Assembly: GCA_021740105.1 (NCBI GenBank)
Contig: JAIPAM010000003.1
Coordinates: forward strand, 1 to 64,000
Source: Flavobacterium sp.
GTDB lineage: Bacteria; Bacteroidota; Bacteroidia; Flavobacteriales; Flavobacteriaceae
DNA: 64,000 bases
Reading direction: 5' to 3'
Both the position numbers and the translations under genes were made by a program. Below the pieces are notes generated by a model. It was not told the origin of the DNA. It did no database searches and saw only the letters and a list, made by a program, of their open reading frames with translations. Positions 35,160 to 43,432 of this stretch are shown piece by piece; the first letter of the stretch is position 1, and each line of letters begins with the position of its first letter.

Positions 35160-36317
35160 ATGAAAAGAATTTTAATGCTATTAACTGTAATCACAGTTTT
35201 AATTTCGTGTAATAAAGCAGGTGAAAATGAATATATTATTTCAGGTACTGTAAAAGGTATAGCTGATGGAAAAACAGTAGTACTTGAGAAACAAGATGCT
35301 ATGGGGCAAGTTGTTCCATTAGATACTGTAAAAGTTAAAGACGGAAAATTTACAATGACAGGTTCTGCAAAAGAACCAGAAATCATGTTACTTCAAGTCG
35401 AAACAACTCAAGGAAAAGTTCCATTTGTACTTGAAAATGGAGATATCAAAATTATCATTGACAAAGACAGCCTTCAAAAATCTAAATTTTCAGGTACTTA
35501 CAATAATGATGTATTTACAAAATTTAATGATGATCTAACTAAATTCCAAAAAGATTTTCAAAAGAAGCTGACCTCATTTCAAAATGCTAATATGGCTAAA
35601 ATGAATGCAGCTCAAGAAGCTAAAGATACTATTACTATCAATAAGTTGATGAAAGAATATCAAGGAATTCAAAAAGAAGGAATGGAATTTTATGTAAAAT
35701 TTTCTGAAGGAAATCCAAAAGCATTATTATCTGCATTAATTGTAGATAGTATGTTAAATGATCCAGCTGTAGATTTAGTTAGAGTTAAAAAAATATATGC
35801 GGGTTTCAGTCCTGAATTGAAAAAATACAAGCCAGGGAAGTCAATTCAATCTAAACTAGATAAAATAGCTAATCCTGTTACTGTTGCCCCAGCAGCTAAT
35901 GTTGGGAGTTTAGCTCCAGACTTTACAGCTCCTAACCCTGAAGGTAAATCTATTTCTTTAAAACAATCCTTAGGTAAAGTTACTCTAGTTGATTTCTGGG
36001 CGTCTTGGTGCAAGCCTTGTCGTGCTGAAAATCCAAATGTAGTTGCATTGTATGCAAAATACCATGCGAAAGGTTTAAATATTTTAAGCGTTTCCCTAGA
36101 TAAAGAAGCATCTGCTTGGAAAGCTGCTATTGCAAAAGACAAACTAACTTGGAACCATGTTTCTAATTTAAAAGAATTTGAAGATCCAATTGCATTACAA
36201 TATGGTATCAATGCAATTCCATCCATTTATATTTTAGATGCAAAAGGAGTTATCATTGCAAAAGACTTACGTGGTGAAGAATTAAATGCTAAAATTGCTT
36301 CCCTTTTAGGATCTTAA
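35160..36317 (+). CDS. TlpA-like thiol:disulfide oxidoreductase lipoprotein with DUF4369
   Basis: 385 residues. Lipoprotein signal with lipobox LISC (Cys17), so membrane-anchored in the periplasm. DUF4369 spans about 25-120, a helical linker about 120-235, then a thioredoxin domain with WASWCKPCRAE and the cis-Pro segment NAIPSIYILD. It probably reduces or exchanges disulfides in cell-envelope proteins, for example during cytochrome maturation. A TACTTTTG -7 box lies at 35126-35133. A terminator follows. Confidence 0.92.
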   Translation: MKRILMLLTVITVLISCNKAGENEYIISGTVKGIADGKTVVLEKQDAMGQVVPLDTVKVKDGKFTMTGSAKEPEIMLLQVETTQGKVPFVLENGDIKIIIDKDSLQKSKFSGTYNNDVFTKFNDDLTKFQKDFQKKLTSFQNANMAKMNAAQEAKDTITINKLMKEYQGIQKEGMEFYVKFSEGNPKALLSALIVDSMLNDPAVDLVRVKKIYAGFSPELKKYKPGKSIQSKLDKIANPVTVAPAANVGSLAPDFTAPNPEGKSISLKQSLGKVTLVDFWASWCKPCRAENPNVVALYAKYHAKGLNILSVSLDKEASAWKAAIAKDKLTWNHVSNLKEFEDPIALQYGINAIPSIYILDAKGVIIAKDLRGEELNAKIASLLGS

Positions 36318-36341
36318 ACATACTAAATATAAGTACAAATT

Positions 36342-36368
36342 AAAATCTCCCTAGTGGAGATTTTTTTT
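36342..36368 (+). terminator. Terminator after the TlpA-like gene
   Basis: AAAATCTCC (36342-36350) pairs with GGAGATTTT (36356-36364) around CTAGT and continues in a T-run. Confidence 0.88.
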
Positions 36369-36425
36369 ATTTAATTCAATACCAATAGGTTAAAAAAAGT
36401 ATCGAAATTAAGTACTTTAATTATT

Positions 36426-36455
36426 TGGAAAGCTAGAAAGTGTTGCTATATTTGC
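36426..36455 (+). promoter_or_regulatory. tRNA-Tyr promoter (TTG-N19-TATATTTG)
   Basis: TTG at 36426-36428, 19-base spacer, TATATTTG at 36448-36455; the same -7 box and spacing as the tRNA-Arg promoter at 11506. Confidence 0.8.
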
Positions 36456-36488
36456 AGCCGTTTGCCGAGGCAAAACAAAGAAATTAAT

Positions 36489-36569
36489 GGGGAGATACTC
36501 AAGCGGCCAACGAGGGCAGACTGTAAATCTGCTGTGTGAACTTCGCAGGTTCGAATCCTGCTCTCCCCA
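36489..36569 (+). tRNA. tRNA-Tyr (anticodon GTA)
   Basis: 81 bases with the long variable arm of tyrosine tRNAs. The acceptor stem GGGGAGA (36489-36495) pairs with TCTCCCC (36562-36568), discriminator A. The anticodon stem GCAGA/TCTGC holds loop CTGTAAA, anticodon GTA. The T loop is TTCGAAT. CCA is not encoded. Confidence 0.95.
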
Positions 36570-36576
36570 CAAAAAA

Positions 36577-36600
36577 GCCCAGTTTAAAACTGGGTTTTTT
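36577..36600. terminator. Terminator after tRNA-Tyr, shared with the rhomboid gene
   Basis: CCCAGT (36578-36583) pairs with ACTGGG (36589-36594), flanked by A-run and T-run, so usable from both sides. Confidence 0.82.
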
Positions 36601-36612
36601 TTATTTTAAAAA

Positions 36613-37254
36613 CTATATTTTTCCAAGTTTAGCTAAAATAAATAACAATACAATTGGAATAGCTAGTAAAATTACCATTTCAAGATTATCAATTAATAGA
36701 TGGGGTTCCTTTACCAATGTAATTAAATAACCTCCAATTGCTCCACCAAAATGAGCAGTGTGTCCAATATTGTCTCGTTTAGTTTTCATTCCGTAAATAG
36801 AATAAAGTAAATATCCAATTCCGAAAATATATGCAGGTATAGGAATAGGTATAAAAAATAGATACAAATTCATTTCGGGTTGTAATAAAATGGCTGAATA
36901 CAAAACTCCCGTGACCGCTCCAGAAGCTCCAATTGCTCGATAGGAATAATCATTAGAATGAAAATACAAAGTCAACAAACTACCAAAAATTAGACTTCCT
37001 AAATAAATCAATCCAAAAGAAAAATTTCCTAAATAACCATATACAACTGGTGCAAAAAAATACAATGTCAGCATATTAAAGGCTAAGTGTGAAATATCCG
37101 CATGTAAAAAAGCAGAGGTGATCATTCGGAATTGCTCTCCAGTACGAATACTACCAATGTGAAATTCAAATTTTCTAAAAAAAGCTGTATCATCAAAACC
37201 CTTGAAACTAAACACTACAGTCAAAAGGATAATTATAATTAATAATATATTCAT
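36613..37254 (-). CDS. Rhomboid family intramembrane serine protease
   Basis: 213 residues with six membrane segments. The catalytic Ser is in GASGAVTG and the catalytic His in GHTAHFGGAIGGY; HADISHLAFNML in the second segment is the family HxxxN-type motif. It cleaves transmembrane substrates within the inner membrane; the substrate is unknown. It is a short form with no extra soluble domain. Convergent with tRNA-Tyr and divergent from the acyltransferase gene. Confidence 0.92.
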   Translation of the reverse strand: MNILLIIIILLTVVFSFKGFDDTAFFRKFEFHIGSIRTGEQFRMITSAFLHADISHLAFNMLTLYFFAPVVYGYLGNFSFGLIYLGSLIFGSLLTLYFHSNDYSYRAIGASGAVTGVLYSAILLQPEMNLYLFFIPIPIPAYIFGIGYLLYSIYGMKTKRDNIGHTAHFGGAIGGYLITLVKEPHLLIDNLEMVILLAIPIVLLFILAKLGKI

Positions 37255-37358
37255 AATAATAAATTTATAGCATTAGAAAAGTAAAGATAGTTTTTTAGGA
37301 TTAAAGATTCGATAGGTAAAAAATTATTTAATGTATATTTGCAAAAATTAATTTACGA

Positions 37359-38234
37359 ATGCAATTTCTAATTTATATATTAATATATCCTATCTTATGG
37401 TGTATTTCCATACTCCCTTTTAGATTATTATATGTACTTTCAGATGGGTTATATATTTTAACCTACTACATTATTGGTTATAGAAAAAAAATTGTAAGAG
37501 AAAATTTAGCATTAACACTTCCCCATTTATCTGATCAAGAAAGATTAATTATTGAAAAAAAATCTTACAAAAACATGTGCGATGTTTTTTTAGAAATGAT
37601 CAAAACACTGACTATTTCGAAAAGTGAAATGGAAAAAAGGTATAAATTTAAAAATATAGAGGTTTATGATTATTTAGAGAAAAAAGGGAAAAGCATCGCT
37701 TTACTTTGCGCTCATTATGCAAGTTATGAATGGGCAATTTCAATAAATAGCAAAATTTCATTTGAGGGTTATGCCGTTTATAAAAAAATCAATAATCGCT
37801 ATTTTGATAAATTGGTTCGAGACATTCGATCTAAATTTAAGGCTACACTAATAACTACAAAAGACACTATACCAGAAATGGCAAACAATTATAGAAATAA
37901 TAAACTTAGTTTGTATGGATTAATTAGTGATCAATCTCCTAGATTAGGTACCTTTTTTCATTGGAATAAATTTATGGGTATTGAAGTGCCAATTCATACT
38001 GGAGGGGAAATGTTGGCAAAAAAATACGATATGAATGTTCTTTTTTTGAGAACAAAAAAACTAGGTAGAGGCTTTTATGAAGCGGAATTAGAAGTATTAT
38101 CAGAAAACGCTAAAGAAGAACCTAATTATGAAATTACTGATCGATTTTTAAAATTGGTTGAACAACAGATTTATGAACAACCTGAATATTATTTGTGGAC
38201 TCATAAACGTTGGAAGCATAGAAAGCTAACGTAA
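37359..38234 (+). CDS. LpxL/HtrB-like lipid A acyltransferase
   Basis: 291 residues with an N-terminal membrane segment (about 1-40) and the HX4E catalytic motif in CAHYASYEWA (about 119-128), then GLISDQSPRL, typical of lysophospholipid/lauroyl acyltransferases. It should add a secondary acyl chain to lipid A at the inner membrane. A TATATTTG -7 box sits at 37334-37341. Its last 9 bases overlap the end of the convergent VF530 gene. Confidence 0.9.
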   Translation: MQFLIYILIYPILWCISILPFRLLYVLSDGLYILTYYIIGYRKKIVRENLALTLPHLSDQERLIIEKKSYKNMCDVFLEMIKTLTISKSEMEKRYKFKNIEVYDYLEKKGKSIALLCAHYASYEWAISINSKISFEGYAVYKKINNRYFDKLVRDIRSKFKATLITTKDTIPEMANNYRNNKLSLYGLISDQSPRLGTFFHWNKFMGIEVPIHTGGEMLAKKYDMNVLFLRTKKLGRGFYEAELEVLSENAKEEPNYEITDRFLKLVEQQIYEQPEYYLWTHKRWKHRKLT

Positions 38235-38441
38235 CGAATTAATATACAAATCTTCGACTTTTTTTCTAGCCCAATCCGTTTTTCTCAAAAAAATGAGGCT
38301 CGATTTTATACTAGGATTGGTAGTAAAACATTTTATTGTAATCAGCTTTCCTAAGGTATCAAAACCATAATAATCAACTAAATGTTCCATTATTTTTTGA
38401 AGAGTAACACCATGAAGTGGATCGGAATTATTGTTTGACAT
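38226..38441 (-). CDS. VF530 family small protein
   Basis: 71 residues from MSNNNSDPLHGVTLQKIM; the longer frame to 38522 runs into the smpB promoter region and is not used. The core GVTLQKIMEHLVDYYGFDTLG and the CFTTNPSIKSSLIFLRKTDWAR match the VF530/DUF2132 family, small helical proteins proposed to bind DNA. Role unknown. The gene converges with, and overlaps, the LpxL-like gene and diverges from smpB. Confidence 0.85.
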   Translation of the reverse strand: MSNNNSDPLHGVTLQKIMEHLVDYYGFDTLGKLITIKCFTTNPSIKSSLIFLRKTDWARKKVEDLYINSLR

Positions 38442-38526
38442 AAAATAAAATGTTGCAATTAAAGGGTTTAAAAAGATCTTGAATACCAACAAAATTAATG
38501 ATTTGTTATTGTACATTTGCACCTAG

Positions 38527-38979
38527 ATGCTAAAAACTATAAACATATTAAATAAAAGAGCAAGATTTGATTATGAAATAATCGAAACCTATACTGCCGG
38601 AATAGTTTTAGCTGGAACGGAAATTAAATCTATACGCCTTGGTAAAGCAAATATCACAGAAAGTTTTTGTGAATTTAGCGGTTTAGAATTATTTGCGATA
38701 AACACCTATATTGAAGAATATACCTACGGAAATCAATTCAATCACAAAGCTCGAAGTGAAAGAAAATTACTATTAAATAAAAGAGAACTTAAAGGGCTCG
38801 AAAGAAGTGTACAAGCAAAAGGACTCACTATTGTACCTTTAAAATTATTTACCAATGAAAAAGGCATTGCTAAATTAGAAATTGGCCTATGCCGAGGTAA
38901 AAAAACATACGACAAACGAGAATCACTTAAAGAACAAGATACCAAAAGAGATTTAGATCGAATAAAAAAAGAATATTAA
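38527..38979 (+). CDS. smpB: SsrA-binding protein
   Basis: 150 residues. SmpB binds tmRNA and brings it to stalled ribosomes. The conserved N-terminus [20 protein letters not shown], the central [14 protein letters not shown], and the basic tail [21 protein letters not shown] are all present. A TACATTTG -7 box at 38512-38519 leaves almost no leader before the ATG at 38527, so the transcript may be nearly leaderless. tmRNA itself is not in this window. Confidence 0.95.
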   Translation: MLKTINILNKRARFDYEIIETYTAGIVLAGTEIKSIRLGKANITESFCEFSGLELFAINTYIEEYTYGNQFNHKARSERKLLLNKRELKGLERSVQAKGLTIVPLKLFTNEKGIAKLEIGLCRGKKTYDKRESLKEQDTKRDLDRIKKEY

Positions 38980-39038
38980 AAAAGTATTTTTTTTGAAAAT
39001 TTATGACTAAATATGTCTTGACAATAATTAATTTTGAA

Positions 39039-40088
39039 ATGAAAAATTTATTAAGAGTAGGTAGAGAAAAAAAAGGATTGAAGACTCGTGAGGTAGCACA
39101 GCTCTTAGGTATCGATCAAGCTCTCATTAGTAAATTTGAAAGTGGTTCCAGAAAACCCACGAAAGAACAAGTTGTAAGGTTAGCTGCACTATTAGAAATT
39201 GATTTAGAAACTTTGATGGTCGCTTGGTTTAAAGAAAAATTACTTTATGAAATAGGGAATGATAGTTTTGCATTAAAAGCAATGAATATTATTCGAGAAG
39301 AAGTTGAAAACAGTTATGACATTACCAAAAGAAAAATATCAACTAATTTATCCACTATTATTAATGAAATCGATGCCTTAAAAGCAAGATTAGATACTTT
39401 TAGAAAACTAGATAGTGTAAAAATTTCTCAAGCCTTAGAATTAGAATACACCTTCGAAAGCAATAGAATTGAAGGAAATACATTAACGCTTCGCGAAACC
39501 GATTTAGTTGTTAATGAGGGACTTACAATTTCAGGAAAAAGCATGAAGGAACATCTTGAAGTTATCAATCATCAAGAGGCGATTGTTTACATTAAACATT
39601 TAATGGAACGAAATTCCGCACTAAATGAACGAGAGGTACTCTCGATTAATAACTTAATTTTGAGGGGTATTCAACCTGAAGAGGCAGGAAAATATAGAAA
39701 AGTACAAGTAATGATTAAAGGAAGTTCTCATTTACCGCCACAACCATTTTTAGTAGCGGAAGAAATGAAAGACTTCTTTATTTGGTATGAATCCAATAAA
39801 AAGAGATTACATCCTGTCCTATTAGCTGCTGAACTTCATGAAAGATTGGTCAAAATTCATCCATTTATAGATGGAAATGGTAGAAGTTCTCGTTTAGTTA
39901 TGAATCTTATTTTACTTCAACATGGGTATGTAATTGCCAATATAAAAGGAGATTACGAAAAAAGAATGCTTTACTACAATGCGCTGGAAAAAGCTCAAAC
40001 TAAAAACAACAAAGAAGATTTTTTGATGTTTATTGCTCAAATAGAGAAAGAATGTTTAGAGCGGTATTTAAATATTATTGGACAATAA
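39039..40088 (+). CDS. XRE-type HTH / Fic domain fusion protein
   Basis: 349 residues from the ATG at 39039 (an upstream ATG at 39003 adds 12 residues and cannot be excluded). Residues 3-60 are a lambda-repressor-like HTH (TREVAQLLGIDQALISKFESG). Residues 141-147, SNRIEGN, fit the (S/T)xxxE(G/N) inhibitory motif of class II Fic proteins. The active loop HPFIDGNGRSSR (274-285) is canonical for AMP transfer. So an autoinhibited AMPylator that may also bind DNA, perhaps its own promoter. No separate antitoxin gene is adjacent. Confidence 0.92.
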   Translation: MKNLLRVGREKKGLKTREVAQLLGIDQALISKFESGSRKPTKEQVVRLAALLEIDLETLMVAWFKEKLLYEIGNDSFALKAMNIIREEVENSYDITKRKISTNLSTIINEIDALKARLDTFRKLDSVKISQALELEYTFESNRIEGNTLTLRETDLVVNEGLTISGKSMKEHLEVINHQEAIVYIKHLMERNSALNEREVLSINNLILRGIQPEEAGKYRKVQVMIKGSSHLPPQPFLVAEEMKDFFIWYESNKKRLHPVLLAAELHERLVKIHPFIDGNGRSSRLVMNLILLQHGYVIANIKGDYEKRMLYYNALEKAQTKNNKEDFLMFIAQIEKECLERYLNIIGQ

Positions 40089-40113
40089 AAACTCGATACT
40101 ACGGAGTTTTTGT
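40087..40113. terminator. Terminator between the Fic gene and pcm
   Basis: AAAAACTC (40087-40094) pairs with GAGTTTTT (40104-40111) around a 9-base loop. The Fic stop codon sits at its left edge. Confidence 0.75.
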
Positions 40114-40114
40114 T

Positions 40115-40756
40115 TTATTTTTTGTCCTCTAACAAGGGAACAAATTTAAAATCACCTAATTCGTATTTTTCAAATTGAGTTTCGTTTTTTCTAATCAACT
40201 TGATCATAATTTGATTTTCATCTCCAACAGGAATAATCAACTTTCCCCCTATTTTTAATTGCGCCATTAATGGTTTTGGAATTGTTGGAGCACCAGCAGT
40301 AACGATAATACTATCGAATGGAGCGTGATTTGGTAAACCTTTATAACCGTCGCCAAAAGAAAGATGTTTGGGGCGAATTCCTAATTTAGGTAACAATGCC
40401 GAAGTTTGTTTAAACAGCTCATTTTGACGTTCAACGCTGTAAACTTTGGCCCCCATCAAATATAAAACTGCGGTTTGATATCCTGAACCGGTACCAATTT
40501 CTAGAATTTTATCTCCTTTTTTAATTTCTAATAATTGGCTTTGAAAAGCTACTGTATATGGCTGGGATATTGTTTGTCCAGCGCCAATTGGAAACGCTTT
40601 GTCTTGATAAGCATAATCTTCAAAGCTTGAATTTAAAAAGAGGTGGCGAGGAATCGTACTAATAGCTTTCAGTACGTTTTTATCTATAATTCCTTTTTCT
40701 TGCAATAATTTTACGAGCTGATTTCTAAGTCCTTGATGTTTGGCTGTGTCTTTCAA
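40115..40756 (-). CDS. pcm: Protein-L-isoaspartate O-methyltransferase
   Basis: 213 residues. Rossmann-like SAM-dependent methyltransferase that starts repair of isoaspartyl residues in aged proteins. The signature includes AFPIGAGQTISQPYTVA (about 55-71), the SAM site ILEIGTGSGYQTAVL, and GAPTIPKPLMAQLKIGGKLIIPVG. Length is normal. Monocistronic, convergent with the Fic gene. Confidence 0.95.
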   Translation of the reverse strand: MKDTAKHQGLRNQLVKLLQEKGIIDKNVLKAISTIPRHLFLNSSFEDYAYQDKAFPIGAGQTISQPYTVAFQSQLLEIKKGDKILEIGTGSGYQTAVLYLMGAKVYSVERQNELFKQTSALLPKLGIRPKHLSFGDGYKGLPNHAPFDSIIVTAGAPTIPKPLMAQLKIGGKLIIPVGDENQIMIKLIRKNETQFEKYELGDFKFVPLLEDKK

Positions 40757-40877
40757 AACTAATTATAATTAATGATGTAAATTTAAGAAAGTAATTGACA
40801 ATTCAAATGTTGGATTTAATTTTAAATGCATTAAATTATTATCAATTTATTGCTATTTTTGTTGAAAATACTTAGTT

Positions 40878-41843
40878 ATGTTAAAAGTAGGAGTTTTAGG
40901 AGCCGGGCACCTTGGAAAAATACATTTACGTTTATTACAACAATCTGATAAATACGAATTGGTAGGTTTTTATGACGAAAATCAAGAAAACGGAGCAAAA
41001 ATAGCTGAAGAATTTGGATACAAGCAATTTAAAACTATTGCAACTTTAATTCACGCTGTAGATGTCATTGATATTGTCACTCCTACTCTTTCGCATTACA
41101 AATGCGCTAAAGTGGCGATTAAATCTGGTAAACATGTGTTTATCGAAAAGCCCATTTCAAATACAGTTGCAGAGGCAGAAGAAATCATTACTTTGGCTAA
41201 TGAATACAATGTAAAAGGACAAGTAGGTCATGTGGAAAGATTCAATCCAGCATTTATCGCTACAAAGGATATGATTGAAAATCCAATGTTTATTGAAACA
41301 CATCGATTGGCTGAATTCAATCCTCGTGGAACTGATGTACCGGTAGTTTTAGATTTGATGATTCACGATATTGATGCTATTTTGAGCGTAGTTCCTTCTG
41401 AAGTAAAATTGATTAATGCAAGTGGTGTTTCTGTAATTAGTGAAACTCCAGACATTGCTAATGCTAGGATCGAATTCGAAAATGGTTGTGTAGCCAATTT
41501 AACAGCGAGTAGAATTTCATTAAAAAACATGCGTAAATCAAGATTCTTCCAAAAAGATGCCTATATTTCTGTTGATTTCTTAGAGAAAAAATGTGAAGTG
41601 GTAAAAATGAAAGATGCTCCAGAAGTACCAGGAGATTTTGATATGATCTTACAAAATGCTGAAGGTGTAAAAAAGCAAATCTATTTTGCAAACCCTGAAG
41701 TGGAACAAAATAATGCGATTTTGGACGAATTGGATTCCTTCGCAGATGCCATAAATAATGACACAACTCCCGTTGTTACTTTAGAACAAGGGACTAATGC
41801 GTTACGAGTTGCTTATCAAATAATTGATTGCTTTAATAAATAA
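40878..41843 (+). CDS. Gfo/Idh/MocA family oxidoreductase
   Basis: 321 residues. The N-terminal Rossmann domain shows GAGHLGKIHLRLL and the EKP motif (VFIEKPISNT), then the C-terminal alpha/beta domain. These NAD(P)-dependent enzymes oxidise or reduce sugars and related compounds; the substrate is not evident. A TATTTTTG -7 box at 40854-40861 opens a co-directional run that continues with hbd (3-base gap), yggS, the exonuclease/GIY-YIG gene, miaA and the thioesterase. Confidence 0.9.
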   Translation: MLKVGVLGAGHLGKIHLRLLQQSDKYELVGFYDENQENGAKIAEEFGYKQFKTIATLIHAVDVIDIVTPTLSHYKCAKVAIKSGKHVFIEKPISNTVAEAEEIITLANEYNVKGQVGHVERFNPAFIATKDMIENPMFIETHRLAEFNPRGTDVPVVLDLMIHDIDAILSVVPSEVKLINASGVSVISETPDIANARIEFENGCVANLTASRISLKNMRKSRFFQKDAYISVDFLEKKCEVVKMKDAPEVPGDFDMILQNAEGVKKQIYFANPEVEQNNAILDELDSFADAINNDTTPVVTLEQGTNALRVAYQIIDCFNK

Positions 41844-41846
41844 TAT

Positions 41847-42737
41847 ATGAAAATAATTGCTGTAATTGGAGCTGGAACTATGGGTAATGGAATTGCTCAC
41901 ACCTTTGCTCAAAGCGGATTCACCGTTAAACTAATAGATGTTTCAGAGAAATCATTAGATAAAGGAATGGCAACTATTGCTACTAATTTAGATCGAATGG
42001 TTTTAAAAGGAACAATAACTGAAGAGGACAAACTAAAAACTATTACCAATATTATAACTTATACTGATATTAAAGACGGTGTTGTGGGTGTTGATTTAGT
42101 CGTTGAAGCTGCAACAGAAAATGTAGATTTAAAATTGAGTATTTTCAAACAACTGAATGACATTTGTACTCACAATACCATATTAGCAACCAATACTTCA
42201 TCTATTTCAATCACACAAATAGGGTCTGTTGTTGCTCATCCTGAAAGAGTTATCGGAATGCACTTTATGAATCCGGTGCCAATTATGAAATTAGTAGAAA
42301 TCATTCGTGGTTATAATACATCTGATGAAGTTACTAAAATCATCATGCAATTATCAGAAAAATTAGGAAAAACTCCTGTTGAAGTAAATGATTATCCTGG
42401 TTTTGTTGCTAATAGAATTTTGATGCCAATGATAAATGAAGCAATTGAAACTTTATATAACAAAGTAGCTGGAGTTTATGAAATTGATACGGTAATGAAA
42501 TTAGGAATGGGGCAACCAATGGGCCCGCTACAATTAGCTGATTTTATTGGACTTGACGTTTGTTTAGCCATTTTAAATGTTATGCATGACGGTTTCAAAA
42601 ACCCAAAATACGCTCCATGCCCACTACTTGTAAATATGGTTCGCGCAGGAAAATTAGGCTCAAAATCAGGTGAAGGTTTTTACGATTATAGTGAAAGTAA
42701 AAAAGCTGAAAAAATTGCGAAACAGTTTCTATCTTAA
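41847..42737 (+). CDS. hbd: 3-hydroxybutyryl-CoA dehydrogenase
   Basis: 296 residues of the 3-hydroxyacyl-CoA dehydrogenase family. NAD-binding loop VIGAGTMGNGIA, catalytic His in GMHFMNPVPIMKLVE, and the C-terminal helical domain with GFVANRILMPMINEA. It oxidises (S)-3-hydroxybutyryl-CoA or a similar short-chain acyl-CoA. It lies 3 bases after the Gfo/Idh gene, although the two have no known pathway in common. Confidence 0.93.
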   Translation: MKIIAVIGAGTMGNGIAHTFAQSGFTVKLIDVSEKSLDKGMATIATNLDRMVLKGTITEEDKLKTITNIITYTDIKDGVVGVDLVVEAATENVDLKLSIFKQLNDICTHNTILATNTSSISITQIGSVVAHPERVIGMHFMNPVPIMKLVEIIRGYNTSDEVTKIIMQLSEKLGKTPVEVNDYPGFVANRILMPMINEAIETLYNKVAGVYEIDTVMKLGMGQPMGPLQLADFIGLDVCLAILNVMHDGFKNPKYAPCPLLVNMVRAGKLGSKSGEGFYDYSESKKAEKIAKQFLS

Positions 42738-42749
42738 TTGAATAAATAA

Positions 42750-43409
42750 ATGTCAATAAAAGATAATTTACTTAAAATTAAATCGGTATTACCAGAACAT
42801 GTAACACTTGTTGCTGTTTCAAAAACCAAGCCTGTTTCTGATTTAATGGAAGCCTACAATGCTGGCCAACGTATTTTTGGAGAAAATAAAATCCAAGAAA
42901 TGACCGAGAAATGGGAACAAATGCCCAAAGACATTCAATGGCATATGATTGGTCACATTCAAACCAATAAAGTGAAATTTATGGCTCCTTACGTGAGTTT
43001 GATTCATGGTGTAGATAGTTTGAAATTATTGGAGGAAATAAATAAACAAGCCCTTAAAAACGATAGAATTATCGATTGTTTATTACAAATTCATATAGCA
43101 GAGGAAGAAACTAAATTTGGTTTAAATGAACTTGAATTAAATGAAATATTAAGTTCAGAATCATTTAAGAATCTAAATAATATCAAAATAGTTGGGTTAA
43201 TGGGAATGGCAACATTTACAAATAATAAAAATCAAATTCAAAAAGAATTCGAGCAATTAAAGGTTGTTTATGACACTAAAAAGTCATTATCAATTGTTAA
43301 TTGTCAATTGTCAATTCTTTCAATGGGAATGTCGGGCGACTACCAACTTGCAATTGAGTTTGGAAGTACTATGGTTCGAATTGGAAGTAGTATCTTTGGA
43401 GGACGTTAA
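42750..43409 (+). CDS. YggS family PLP-binding protein
   Basis: 219 residues of the PLPBP (YggS/PROSC) family, a TIM-barrel that binds PLP and helps balance vitamin B6 and amino acids. The PLP Lys is in LVAVSKTKPVSDL (about 26), followed by FGENKIQE and the phosphate-binding GMSGDYQLAIEFGSTMVRIGSSIFG. Just before it, a run encoded by the repeat at 43289-43316 (SIVNCQLSIL) looks like an in-frame insertion in the strand leading to LSMGMSGD. The barrel core is otherwise complete. Confidence 0.92.
   Translation: MSIKDNLLKIKSVLPEHVTLVAVSKTKPVSDLMEAYNAGQRIFGENKIQEMTEKWEQMPKDIQWHMIGHIQTNKVKFMAPYVSLIHGVDSLKLLEEINKQALKNDRIIDCLLQIHIAEEETKFGLNELELNEILSSESFKNLNNIKIVGLMGMATFTNNKNQIQKEFEQLKVVYDTKKSLSIVNCQLSILSMGMSGDYQLAIEFGSTMVRIGSSIFGGR
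43289..43316 (+). repeat. In-frame TCAATTG/TTAATTGT tandem-like repeat in the YggS gene
   Basis: Alternating TCAATTG and TTAATTG units, nearly palindromic (CAATTG, TTAATT), within the coding region, translated as SIVNCQLSI. Its length keeps the reading frame. Such AATTGTCAATTG arrays are familiar as intergenic simple repeats in Bacteroidetes. Confidence 0.5.
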
Positions 43410-43432
43410 AAATAACTTTAAAATTTAAACTC

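Noticed and set aside
39029..39036. TAATTTTG as the -7 box of the HTH-Fic gene
   Set aside because: It would place the transcription start after the ATG at 39039, so it is probably a chance match.
39003..40088. Fic toxin-antitoxin module
   Set aside because: The inhibitory motif is inside the same chain and no small antitoxin gene is adjacent.
43280..43330. CRISPR-like or insertion-sequence remnant in the YggS gene
   Set aside because: The units are only 7-8 bases with no spacers and no flanking duplication. It is a simple repeat.
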